10,499 nt of DNA from an uncultured Clostridia bacterium (GTDB lineage: Bacteria > Bacillota > Clostridia > TANB77 > CAG-508), in NCBI GenBank assembly GCA_948857205.1, contig CAQPRV010000070.1, positions 1 to 10,499 of the forward strand. The letters run 5' to 3'. The notes under the pieces are model-generated. The model worked only from the letters and a program-made list of their open reading frames with translations. It was not told where the DNA came from and searched no databases. The translations under genes were made by a program, and so were the position numbers. This document shows, one piece after another, positions 1 through 7,399 of the stretch (its first letter is position 1; each line of letters opens with the position of its first letter).

Positions 1-195
1 AAGTGTAAAGATAATAGAGCCGAACATGAAGCAACAAATTCATGTAAAACATATCATATGAAAGACGGAACAAGCAAAAAAGAATGGCATTATGGATTCA
101 GAGCACATATCATATGTGATGTAAAATATGGATTACCAATGAAGAAAAGTAGAAGAGTAAAACACCTTTCCCTCAAAAAGGCACCTTTTTTATAA
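1..195 (+). pseudogene. 3'-truncated DDE transposase remnant (IS4/IS1182-like superfamily)
   Basis: Frame 1 is open from the window edge to a TAA at 193-195. The first roughly 48 residues read like the middle of a DDE transposase of the IS4/IS5/IS1182 superfamily: a Lys-rich stretch, KDGTSKKEWHYGFRAHIICD, then a YGLPM motif. In that family the Asp of HIICD fits the second catalytic acid, and a Thr/Ala-rich region followed by the rest of the catalytic core should come next. Here similarity stops after GLPMKK (about position 147) and the frame runs straight into a transcription terminator, so the 3' half, including the catalytic Glu, is missing. The gene also runs off the left edge, so its 5' part is not seen. 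It is a decayed or deleted insertion sequence marking a rearrangement point beside the glycan genes. The exact IS family is not certain. Confidence 0.7.
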
Positions 196-209
196 AGGTG
201 CTTTTTTTT
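175..209. terminator. Bidirectional intrinsic terminator
   Basis: An 8-bp perfect stem, GCACCTTT (181-188) with AAAGGTGC (194-201), closes a 5-nt loop. Eight T follow on the plus strand (202-209), and five A (175-179) give a U-tract on the minus strand after one unpaired base. It can therefore end transcription of the minus-strand run finishing at 264 and any plus-strand transcript from the transposase remnant. A second copy of CACCTTT at 163-169 could compete for the same 3' arm. Confidence 0.85.
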
Positions 210-263
210 ATGAATACTTTTATAACATATTATTTTCATAGCTATACAAATATCTTTCTTTTA

Positions 264-1040
264 TTAAGGAATAACCCAAGAATACTGATCAATAAGCCAA
301 TTACCATCAACCTTTTTAGCAACAAACTCATCTTTCAAAACATAAGACTCCACTTTATCACGTTCATTTGGCTCAAAATTAACTAAAGGTTCTTTAGACA
401 TCTTTCTAACTACAGTAGCAGTAATAGTATCTTTACTCTCTTTAATATTTGTAAAACTCAAATCCATTAAATACTCACCTGTATTCTCATCACCAGCTGT
501 AATATATGCCTTGTCATTTCTAATATTAATAAATCCTTTATGCTCTTTTTCAAATATCTTTTGACCATTATCTGTAAAAACTTCAGACATAATCTCAAAA
601 TAATTTCTTATTTCAGCTTCAGATTTATTATTTAATTCATCATAATTAAATTCTACAGTAACAGTAGTTGCTCTATTATATAAAGTTCTAACTAATTCTT
701 CTAAATAATTAGAATTCTTAGTTTTATCTATTTGATTATTTTCTGTATTTAAATTATTATTTACCTCATCTTTTTTTGCATCTGATGTACTATTATTTTC
801 TTGTTCTGTAGTTATTGTATTTTCTACTTTCTCTTTTTCATGTAAATTATTTAATTCATCATCTTTTTGTTTAATTAATTCTTCTAAATTGCTAACCTTA
901 CCTTTGTAATCCTCAATTTCTTTATTAGAAATATTTTTAAATATTACAATTACTACTCCTAAAACAATTATTGCAAGTACTACAATTAGTATAATCCATT
1001 TTGCAGTACTTCCTTTATCTTTTTTTTCAACATCACTCAT
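264..1040 (-). CDS. Single-pass membrane protein with extracytoplasmic C-terminal domain, function unknown
   Basis: A 258-residue protein I do not recognise. It has a charged cytoplasmic N-terminus (1-14), one strongly hydrophobic segment (about 15-35, rich in I, V and L) acting as a signal anchor, a heptad-like charged stretch (about 40-72) that could be a short coiled coil, a low-complexity Asn/Thr/Lys/Glu linker (about 73-112), and an alpha/beta-looking C-terminal domain (113-258) ending DGNWLIDQYSWVIP. That ending recalls small NTF2-like extracellular domains, but this is only a resemblance. There is no lipobox Cys, so it is not a lipoprotein. The ATG at 1038-1040 is preceded by GGAGAGG (1046-1052). 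The gene starts 24 nt after the upstream glycosyltransferase ends and is last before the terminator, so it is probably cotranscribed with the wall-glycan genes. A role at the cell surface is inference from topology and neighbours. Confidence 0.85.
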   Translation of the reverse strand: MSDVEKKDKGSTAKWIILIVVLAIIVLGVVIVIFKNISNKEIEDYKGKVSNLEELIKQKDDELNNLHEKEKVENTITTEQENNSTSDAKKDEVNNNLNTENNQIDKTKNSNYLEELVRTLYNRATTVTVEFNYDELNNKSEAEIRNYFEIMSEVFTDNGQKIFEKEHKGFINIRNDKAYITAGDENTGEYLMDLSFTNIKESKDTITATVVRKMSKEPLVNFEPNERDKVESYVLKDEFVAKKVDGNWLIDQYSWVIP

Positions 1041-1064
1041 TTTATCCTCTCCTTTATTTTTTTA

Positions 1065-2045
1065 TTAACTTATTGTATAAATTAAATATCCCAAGCTTGG
1101 AAAATGAAAAATAATTAATTCCTTTATAGCTCTTATACCAGTACCCTTGAAATATAAATATTTAAAATATTTATCAATTCTAAAATTCACAAATTTTGAC
1201 TTTAATAAATTTTCATAATATTTAATAGCTTTTTCTTCTTCTGCATTTTCATACTGTTCACTATATTCATAACACATCTTACACCCATTTAAATAAGCAT
1301 CTTCTATTACATTTTTTCTATATTCTAGATAAGATGAATATTTATTACTATTTTGTTCCTTCCATCTCTTTATATTTTGTTTAAAACTTCTTCCACCAAA
1401 AACATTTGCAGAATGTAAACGATAATCTAATAAAGGCTCTTCAATATAATCTACACCCTTCTCTTTGCTTGCAATATATATGCTAATCCAATCATGTGCA
1501 GTTACACAAGCTTTAAAAGGCAACATTTTTTCTTTTATTTGTTTTGTAAATATCTGTGAACATCCTATTACTGTATGTCTAGTAAAGAAATTTATGTCAT
1601 TTTTTCCATATAAAAATGGCATATTTTTATATTTCAAATAACTATTATGTAATGTTTCACCTTTTTCATCTATTTGCGTTGCATCACAATATACTAAGCT
1701 TACATCACTTTCTATTATTTTCTTCAAGCTTTTTTCAATTTTATCTTTATGCCAAATATCATCATGATCTGAAAACAATATATAGTTTTCTGTTGATTTA
1801 TTTAATAAATATTCAAAGTTTTTTAAAAAACCTTTTTTTTCTTTATTTAAATATAGTTGTATTCTTTTATCTTTTTGCTCATATTCTTTTAAAGTTTTAA
1901 TTAATTCCTTATCTGTGGAATTATCATCACTTATAAGTAAATTAAAATTTCTGTAAGTTTGATTTAATATACTATCTATTTGCTCTTTTAAAAATTGTAT
2001 ATTTGTATTATAGGTTGCAAGTAATACATCTACTTTTTCTTCCAT
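1065..2045 (-). CDS. GT2 family glycosyltransferase, rhamnosyltransferase-like
   Basis: A 326-residue GT-A fold enzyme. The N-terminus VDVLLATYN and the ISDDNSTD motif (38-45) form the nucleotide-binding half. The metal-binding DxD region is SDHDDIW (92-98), the form common in the RfbF/rhamnosyltransferase branch of GT2 (often SDQDDIW there). AHDW (183-186) and YRLHSANVFG (208-217) match the later conserved His-Asp and YR-H-NV motifs of that branch. No transmembrane segment is obvious, though the C-terminus (about 305-326) is hydrophobic and may touch the membrane. It probably adds a sugar, possibly rhamnose, to a lipid-linked surface polymer; donor and acceptor cannot be read from sequence. 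The ATG at 2043-2045 has an AAGG at 2055-2058, close to the end of wecB, and the 14-nt gap suggests cotranscription. The gene is markedly AT-richer than wecB and tagA upstream. Confidence 0.92.
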   Translation of the reverse strand: MEEKVDVLLATYNTNIQFLKEQIDSILNQTYRNFNLLISDDNSTDKELIKTLKEYEQKDKRIQLYLNKEKKGFLKNFEYLLNKSTENYILFSDHDDIWHKDKIEKSLKKIIESDVSLVYCDATQIDEKGETLHNSYLKYKNMPFLYGKNDINFFTRHTVIGCSQIFTKQIKEKMLPFKACVTAHDWISIYIASKEKGVDYIEEPLLDYRLHSANVFGGRSFKQNIKRWKEQNSNKYSSYLEYRKNVIEDAYLNGCKMCYEYSEQYENAEEEKAIKYYENLLKSKFVNFRIDKYFKYLYFKGTGIRAIKELIIFHFPSLGYLIYTIS

Positions 2046-2059
2046 TTTATATTTCCTTT

Positions 2060-3175
2060 TTAATAATATTTGAAATAATCAATAATTGCATCTACAATTT
2101 TTTTGCTTGCCTTTCCATCTCCATATGGATTAGATGCTTTTGCCATTTTTTGATATTCTTCTTTGCTATCTAATAGTTTTTTCGTTTGATTATAGATTTC
2201 TTGTTCATCTGTTCCTACTAGTTTAAGGGTTCCTGCTTTAACTCCTTCTGGTCTTTCTGTTGTATCTCTTAAAACTAATACTGGTTTTCCAAGTGATGGT
2301 GCTTCTTCTTGTATTCCTCCACTATCTGTTAATATTAGGTAAGCTTTATTCATTAAATTATGAAATTCTATTACATCTAAGGGTTCTATTATTTTAATTT
2401 TTTGGTCATCTTTAAATATTGTTTTTGCAATTTCTCTTACTTTTGGATTTTTGTGAATCGGATAAATTATTTTTATATCTTCATATTCATCTGCTATTTT
2501 TTTGACTGCTCTAAAGATATTTTCCATTGGTGTTCCTATGTTTTCTCTTCTATGTGCTGTAAGTAAAATAATTCTTCCTTCTTTAAAAAACTCATCTATT
2601 TTAGGATTTTTGTAGTCTTCTTTTATTGTTAATTTTAAGGCATCTATTGCTGTATTTCCTGTTACATAAATATTATTTTTTTTAGCTTCTTTTAATAGAT
2701 TTTGCTTACTTTTATGTGTTGGTGCAAAATGTAAGTCTGCTAAAACACTAACCATTTGTCTATTTATTTCTTCTGGATATGGTGCAAATTTGTTATAGGT
2801 TCTAAGACCTGCTTCTAAATGCCCAATTGTTGTAGAATTATAAAAGGCTGCAAGAGCACCTGAAAAGGTTGTTGTTGTATCTCCATGTACTAATACTAGG
2901 TCTGGTTTTGCTTCTTTTATTATCTTTTCTAATCCCACTAAAGCTTTTGTTGTTATTTGTGCTAAAGTTTGCCCTTGTTCCATTATGTCTAAATCATAAT
3001 CTGTTTTTATCTCTAATTCTTTTAATACCTGATCTAGCATTTCTCTATGTTGTGCTGTTACACATACTATTGGATTGGTTTCAGGTCTTTTTTCTAATTC
3101 TTTTATTACAGGTGCTACTTTTATTGCTTCTGGTCTTGTTCCAAATACAACCATTACATCTATCATTTTTTTCAC
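2060..3175 (-). CDS. wecB: UDP-N-acetylglucosamine 2-epimerase, non-hydrolysing (WecB/MnaA)
   Basis: This enzyme interconverts UDP-GlcNAc and UDP-ManNAc in the cytoplasm, supplying ManNAc for wall teichoic acid linkage units or capsule. The 371 residues match the usual length (about 370-380). Family signatures are complete: FGTRPEAIK (11-19), TAQHREML (40-47, the region of the allosteric UDP-GlcNAc site), HGDTTTT (97-103), HLEAGLR (119-125), PEEINRQ (134-140), TAHRREN (206-212) and the long DSGGIQEE to TTERPE block (284-310). The acids in HGDT, HLEA and PEEI and the His of TAHRREN correspond to the known catalytic residues. The start shown is GTG (3173-3175), preceded only by a weak GAAAGAG; ATG at 3164-3166 is an alternative that removes three residues. 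It follows tagA by 18 nt. The pairing with tagA supports ManNAc use in lipid-linked disaccharide synthesis. Confidence 0.97.
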   Translation of the reverse strand: MKKMIDVMVVFGTRPEAIKVAPVIKELEKRPETNPIVCVTAQHREMLDQVLKELEIKTDYDLDIMEQGQTLAQITTKALVGLEKIIKEAKPDLVLVHGDTTTTFSGALAAFYNSTTIGHLEAGLRTYNKFAPYPEEINRQMVSVLADLHFAPTHKSKQNLLKEAKKNNIYVTGNTAIDALKLTIKEDYKNPKIDEFFKEGRIILLTAHRRENIGTPMENIFRAVKKIADEYEDIKIIYPIHKNPKVREIAKTIFKDDQKIKIIEPLDVIEFHNLMNKAYLILTDSGGIQEEAPSLGKPVLVLRDTTERPEGVKAGTLKLVGTDEQEIYNQTKKLLDSKEEYQKMAKASNPYGDGKASKKIVDAIIDYFKYY

Positions 3176-3193
3176 ATCTCTTTCAACCTTTGA

Positions 3194-3916
3194 CTATTTT
3201 TTATTTTTTGCTTCTTTTTTTAGCTTAAATATATATTTTATATTTCCTTCATAAAATCTTTTCCATCTAGCAGGACTAAAGGCAATTCTATATAACCATT
3301 CAAGATTTAATTTTATAAATATTTTTGGTGCTCTTTTTTTGGTTCCTGAAATAACATCAAAACTTCCACCTATTCCAATAAAAATCCCCTTATTAAAAGC
3401 TTTTAGATTTTCATAAATTAACTTTTCTTGTCTTGGTACTCCTAAGGCAACAAGCACAACATCAGGGCTTTTAGCCTTGATGTCTTCCATTACTGCTTGC
3501 TTATCTTCAACATATCCATTTTGAGTTCCTAACAATTCTATTCTAGAATATTTTTGTTCAATTAATGTTTTCATTTTTACCATTACTTCTGAGGTTGCTC
3601 CAAATAAATACATACTTTTTTTATATTTATCACATAACTTCATTAATAAATAAGTTAATTCAACCCCTGTAATTCTTTCTGGTATATTTATTCCAAAGAT
3701 TTTAGCACCTTTTACAACTCCTATTCCATCTGGAACTATTATTGTTTCTTGAGCCATTAATATTTTATCAAATTGTTCATCTTTTTCTCCATAGGTTAAG
3801 ACTTCTGGATTGGCTGTAATTATAAAAGTTTTTTCTTCTTTTTTCATTCTATCTTCAAGCTGATTATAAAATTCCTTTTTATCTTTATTATAAATTTTTT
3901 CAATATATTGTTTCAT
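3194..3916 (-). CDS. tagA: WecG/TagA/CpsF family (GT26) glycosyltransferase, probable ManNAc transferase TagA
   Basis: A 240-residue GT26 enzyme. In Gram-positive bacteria TagA transfers ManNAc from UDP-ManNAc to GlcNAc-PP-undecaprenol at the inner membrane face, the committed step of wall teichoic acid linkage synthesis. Visible signatures: ITANPE (33-38), VPDGIGVV (61-68) with the conserved Asp63 that fits the proposed catalytic base, ERITG (80-84) with the conserved Arg81, LGTQNGY (129-135), GVPRQE (159-164), GGSFDVISG (183-191), KRAP (194-197) and LEWLYR (205-210). The Arg/Lys-rich tail (RWKRF at 217-221 onward) matches the membrane-associating C-terminal appendage of the family. The ATG at 3914-3916 has GGAG at 3927-3930. 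The neighbouring wecB makes its donor, favouring ManNAc over the ManNAcA used by enterobacterial WecG. No dehydrogenase WecC is seen. It lies 76 nt after ileS with no terminator between. Confidence 0.95.
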   Translation of the reverse strand: MKQYIEKIYNKDKKEFYNQLEDRMKKEEKTFIITANPEVLTYGEKDEQFDKILMAQETIIVPDGIGVVKGAKIFGINIPERITGVELTYLLMKLCDKYKKSMYLFGATSEVMVKMKTLIEQKYSRIELLGTQNGYVEDKQAVMEDIKAKSPDVVLVALGVPRQEKLIYENLKAFNKGIFIGIGGSFDVISGTKKRAPKIFIKLNLEWLYRIAFSPARWKRFYEGNIKYIFKLKKEAKNKK

Positions 3917-3992
3917 ACTTATATATCTCCATTTACTTTATATTAAAATTTACAATTAAAACTTTTCTATTATTTCAATTTATAAATTTTAA
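3917..3992 (-). other. ileS-tagA intergenic, AT-only inverted repeat
   Basis: The 76-nt gap contains a perfect 10-bp inverted repeat made only of A and T (3943-3952 and 3983-3992), its distal arm touching the ileS stop codon, with a 30-nt spacer. No U-tract follows it in the transcribed direction, so it is not a credible terminator. I see no convincing promoter either. Read-through from ileS into tagA is therefore likely. Confidence 0.4.
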
Positions 3993-6900
3993 CTATTTTA
4001 TGACTTCTACATCAATTTTTAGGTTTTCTCCATTAATATTGGTTTCTGTATATTCAGCTCTTTCTGCATTATACACTATTTTTAGTGTTAAGGTATCATG
4101 TTTTATTAATTCTTCATTTTCTTTTATAACTTTTTCCAAAGCTTCATTTCCAGATACATATAAGTTAATATTATCAAGTACTTCAAACCCTCTGTCTTTT
4201 CTCATGTTTTGAACCTTAGATAAAATCTCACGTACATATCCTTCTTCTTTTAGTTCTGGTGTTATATGTGTATCTAAAACAACACCTATTTCTCCTTCTC
4301 CACTGAAAGCGAAACCTTCTTTTCCTTGCATTGTTACTAGTAAGTTTTCTGAATTTAGTCCTATTTGTATTTCATCTATTTCTATATATTCTACTCCACC
4401 ATTTTTTACTGTATTTGCTAAATCCATTTGATTTTTCATTGATATTTCTTCTTTAATTCTTGGAATTAGCTTTCCATATTCTTTTCCTAAAACTGGTAAG
4501 TTTGGCTTTATTTCAAAATTTACATATTCAGACATTTCAGCTCCTAATTGTATTTGTTTTACATTTAGTTCTTCTTTTACAATATCTTCATAGTATTGTG
4601 GTAAAGTATCTATTGATATTAACATTTTTGAAAGTGGTTGCCTATTTTTGATGTTTGCAGAGTTTCTGCTACTACGTCCTAGTTTTACTATTTTATAGGC
4701 TAAATCCATTTCTTTTTCTAATTCTTTATCAATTTCATCTTCACTAACTGTTGGCCATAAACATAAATGTACACTTTCTGGAGCTTGATTATCTAACCCT
4801 ACAACTAAATTTTGATAGATTTCATCTGTCATAAATGGTACAAAAGGTGCTGATACTTTTATTAAGGTTGTTAATACTTTATATAAGGTTACATATGCAC
4901 CTATTTTTTCGTCTGTTAATTCAGTTAACCAAAATCTCTCTCTATTTCTACGAACATACCAGTTTGAAAGTTCGTCTGTAAAGGCTTCTATTTGTAAAGC
5001 TGCTGACGTGATATCATAATTTTCTAATTTTTTATCTACATCTTTTACTAAGGTATTCAATTTTGAGATTATCCATTTATCCATTACATTTGTAAGTTTG
5101 AAGTCCTTATATTTAAGTGGATTAAATTGGTCTATTTCTGCGTATAGAACATAGAAAGAATATACATTCCATAAAGTACTTAGGAAGCCTCTTTGTGTCT
5201 CTTGCACATTATTTAGTCCTAGTCTTGTTGGTAACCATGGTGCTGATACTGTGTAGAAGTGCCATCTTGTTGCATCTGCTCCAACTTGGTCTAGTAACAC
5301 CATTGGGTCTACTCCATTTCCTTTTGATTTTGACATTTTTTGTCCTTTTTCATCTAGTACATGACCTAATACTATACAGTTTTCAAAAGGTGTTCTTTCA
5401 AATAAAGCTGTACCTATTGCAGTTAAAGTATAGAACCATCCTCTTGTTTGGTCAATTGCTTCTGATATAAAACCTGCTGGGAAATTATTGTCAAACATCT
5501 CTTTATTTTCAAAAGGATAATGCCACTGTGCAAATGGCATTGAGCCAGAATCAAACCAACAGTCAATTACTTCTTTAGCTCTATTCATTTTTTTACCACA
5601 TTTGGGACATTTTAGATGTACCTTATCTATATATGGTTTGTGTAATTCTATATCTTCTGGGCATTCTATTGCTTTTTCTTTTAGTTCTTCTATTGAACCA
5701 ATACATTCTTGATGTCTACAATTTTCATCTTCACAAGTCCATACTGGTAGTGGTGTTCCCCAATATCTGTCTCTTGAGATTCCCCAGTCTATTACATTTT
5801 CTAAGAATTTTCCAAATCTTCCTGTTCTTATTGTGTCTGGATACCAATTTACTTTATTGTTATTTGCAACTAGTTGGTCTCTTAATTTGCTCATTGCAAC
5901 AAACCAACTTTCTTTTGGATAGTAAAGAAGTGGTGTGTCACATCTCCAACAATGTGGATATGAGTGTAAATGTTTTTCTTTACTAAATAATTTATTTTCG
6001 TTTGATAACCATTTACAAATATCTTCATTGCAATCTCTAACAAATCTTCCTGCCCATGGCTCTACTTCTTTTACAAATTTTCCGGCTTTGTCTACTAAGT
6101 TTATAAAGGTTATTCCATTTTGTTTTGAAACTAAGCTATCATCTTCTCCATATGCTGGTGCAATATGAACAATTCCAGTACCATCATCTAAATTAACATA
6201 GTCTCCATGAATTACTTCAAAGGCTTTACCTTCTACTTCTCCAAAAGGCATTAGTCTTTCATATTTTATTCCTAATAGTTTATCACCTTTAAAGGTTTTT
6301 GTAATTTCAAATTCTTTTGCTTTTAATACTTTTTCAATTAAAGCTTTTGCTAAAATGTAATTTTCGTACTTTGCTTCTTCTTTTGAAACCTTTACTTTTA
6401 CTTCTACATATTCATAGGCTTTATTTACACATAATGCTAAATTAGATGGTAAGGTCCATGGTGTTGTTGTCCATGCTAGTATATAGGTATTTTGTTCAAG
6501 GTTTTTACCTTCAAGTTGTTGTCCTTCTTTTACTTTAAATTTAGCTATACATGTTAAATCTTTTACGTCTTTATATCCTTGTGCAACTTCATGTGATGAT
6601 AGGGCTGTTCCACATCTAGGACAATATGGCATTACCTTGTGTCCTTCATATAAAAGTCCTTTTTCCCACATTTGTTTTAAGGCCCACCATACAGATTCTA
6701 TATATTCGTTATGATATGTAACATATGGATTTTCCATATCAACCCAATATCCTACTTTATTTGTCATTTCTTCCCACATGTGAACATAGGTAAAGACACT
6801 TTCTTTACACTCTTTTACAAACTTTTCAACACCATACTCTTCAATTTGCTCTTTTCCTGATATTCCAAGTTTCTTTTCAATTTCAAGCTCTACTGGTAGC

Positions 6901-7166
6901 CCATGTGTATCCCATCCAGCTTTTCGGATGACTTTGTAGCCTTTCATAACTTTGTATCTTGGAATAATATCTTTCATAACTCTTGTTTCAATATGCCCAA
7001 CATGTGGCTTTCCATTTGCAGTTGGCGGTCCATCATAAAAGGTGAAATATTTTTTCCCTTCATTCATAGAAAAGTTCTTTTTGATGATGTCTTTTTTCTT
7101 CCAATTCTCTGCTACTTCATGCTCCATTCCTACGAAGCCTTCTTTTAATTCAACTTTCTTATACAT
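3993..7166 (-). CDS. ileS: Isoleucyl-tRNA synthetase, class-2 (IleS2-type)
   Basis: Charges tRNA-Ile with isoleucine. Numbered from the ATG at 7164-7166 (1057 residues): class I HIGH motif as HVGH (55-58), WDTHGLP soon after, CPRC (182-185), the CP1 editing domain with AWTTTPWTLPSN (231-242) and HIAPAYGEDD (334-343), WGISRDRYWG (461-470), CPKC (520-523), DCWFDSGSMP (535-544), KMSKS (610-614) and an anticodon-binding domain beginning near NWYVRRNRERFW (735-746). The length and the lack of the C-terminal zinc-knuckle Cys cluster of ordinary bacterial IleRS point to the IleS2 type, which is generally less sensitive to mupirocin. A frame extension to a TTG at 7197-7199 exists, but the ATG has AGGAGG (7175-7180) at 8-nt spacing, so I chose it. 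Expression is controlled by the T-box upstream. All catalytic and editing motifs are intact, so this is probably the working housekeeping enzyme. Confidence 0.98.
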   Translation of the reverse strand: MYKKVELKEGFVGMEHEVAENWKKKDIIKKNFSMNEGKKYFTFYDGPPTANGKPHVGHIETRVMKDIIPRYKVMKGYKVIRKAGWDTHGLPVELEIEKKLGISGKEQIEEYGVEKFVKECKESVFTYVHMWEEMTNKVGYWVDMENPYVTYHNEYIESVWWALKQMWEKGLLYEGHKVMPYCPRCGTALSSHEVAQGYKDVKDLTCIAKFKVKEGQQLEGKNLEQNTYILAWTTTPWTLPSNLALCVNKAYEYVEVKVKVSKEEAKYENYILAKALIEKVLKAKEFEITKTFKGDKLLGIKYERLMPFGEVEGKAFEVIHGDYVNLDDGTGIVHIAPAYGEDDSLVSKQNGITFINLVDKAGKFVKEVEPWAGRFVRDCNEDICKWLSNENKLFSKEKHLHSYPHCWRCDTPLLYYPKESWFVAMSKLRDQLVANNNKVNWYPDTIRTGRFGKFLENVIDWGISRDRYWGTPLPVWTCEDENCRHQECIGSIEELKEKAIECPEDIELHKPYIDKVHLKCPKCGKKMNRAKEVIDCWFDSGSMPFAQWHYPFENKEMFDNNFPAGFISEAIDQTRGWFYTLTAIGTALFERTPFENCIVLGHVLDEKGQKMSKSKGNGVDPMVLLDQVGADATRWHFYTVSAPWLPTRLGLNNVQETQRGFLSTLWNVYSFYVLYAEIDQFNPLKYKDFKLTNVMDKWIISKLNTLVKDVDKKLENYDITSAALQIEAFTDELSNWYVRRNRERFWLTELTDEKIGAYVTLYKVLTTLIKVSAPFVPFMTDEIYQNLVVGLDNQAPESVHLCLWPTVSEDEIDKELEKEMDLAYKIVKLGRSSRNSANIKNRQPLSKMLISIDTLPQYYEDIVKEELNVKQIQLGAEMSEYVNFEIKPNLPVLGKEYGKLIPRIKEEISMKNQMDLANTVKNGGVEYIEIDEIQIGLNSENLLVTMQGKEGFAFSGEGEIGVVLDTHITPELKEEGYVREILSKVQNMRKDRGFEVLDNINLYVSGNEALEKVIKENEELIKHDTLTLKIVYNAERAEYTETNINGENLKIDVEVIK

Positions 7167-7174
7167 TTTTCCTT

Positions 7175-7180
7175 CCTCCT
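7175..7180 (-). promoter_or_regulatory. Ribosome binding site of ileS
   Basis: AGGAGG on the minus strand, 8 nt before the ATG at 7164-7166. It settles the start codon: the upstream in-frame TTG at 7197-7199 lies inside a hairpin and has no such signal. Confidence 0.9.
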
Positions 7181-7183
7181 TTT

Positions 7184-7213
7184 GAGACAGTTGGAACAAT
7201 CCAATTTAGTCTC
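7184..7213 (-). promoter_or_regulatory. Stem-loop directly upstream of the ileS Shine-Dalgarno
   Basis: On the transcript, GAGAC (7213-7209) pairs with GTCTC (7188-7184) and TTGGA (7204-7200) pairs with TCCAA (7195-7191), giving two 5-bp stems separated by an internal loop (TAAA against CT) and capped by a 4-nt loop. The structure ends 3 nt before AGGAGG. It could protect the 5' side of the ribosome binding site, stabilise a processed mRNA, or tune initiation. Function is inference. Confidence 0.5.
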
Positions 7214-7358
7214 TTTTTTGTTTTATTTTTTGTCCTTTAGTTTTTGGACTTTATTTATTTTTTTGAAATTTATCTGATACACTTTTTATGTTTTGTAATT
7301 TAAAATATACTACACTTGCTGCAAGTATCTTGGAATAGAATATTCCCTATAAGAATTC
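7214..7358 (-). other. Long ileS leader between T-box terminator and RBS, with two dyads
   Basis: About 190 nt separate the T-box terminator from the ileS ATG. Within it are two clear dyads: ACTTGC-T-GCAAGT (7314-7326) and GGAATA-GAA-TATTCC (7332-7346), and a weaker GTCC/GGAC pair (7232-7235 and 7246-7249). None is followed by a U-tract on the minus strand. No open reading frame of note and no strong promoter were seen. Confidence 0.45.
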
Positions 7359-7399
7359 AAAAAAAGCCTTTTCATCCTATTTTTTAGGACGAAAAGGCT
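7359..7399 (-). terminator. T-box regulatory terminator of ileS
   Basis: On the minus strand AGCCTTTTCGTCCTA (7399-7385) pairs with TAGGATGAAAAGGCT (7379-7365), a 15-bp stem with one G-U pair and a 5-nt loop, followed by a U-tract of about six (7364-7359). This is the default terminator; uncharged tRNA-Ile bound to the leader should favour the competing antiterminator and let transcription reach ileS. Confidence 0.93.

Noticed and set aside
198..386. Plus-strand 62-codon frame starting in the terminator T-tract
   Set aside because: It begins inside the terminator, lacks a Shine-Dalgarno and overlaps the minus-strand membrane protein gene; the hydrophobic text is antisense noise.
2869..3228. 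Plus-strand Leu-rich open frame opposite wecB
   Set aside because: It is the antisense shadow of a gene with complete epimerase motifs; its Leu/Val/Phe-rich text is what an AT-rich antisense strand yields, and there is no ribosome binding site. The same holds for other plus-strand frames opposite ileS and the GT2 genes.
3943..3992. 10-bp AT-only inverted repeat after ileS as a terminator
   Set aside because: The stem is all A-T with a 30-nt loop and no U-tract follows it in the transcribed direction.
7167..7199. TTG start for ileS eleven codons upstream
   Set aside because: The extra residues would be translated from the hairpin and the Shine-Dalgarno itself; the ATG at 7164-7166 has AGGAGG at 8-nt spacing.
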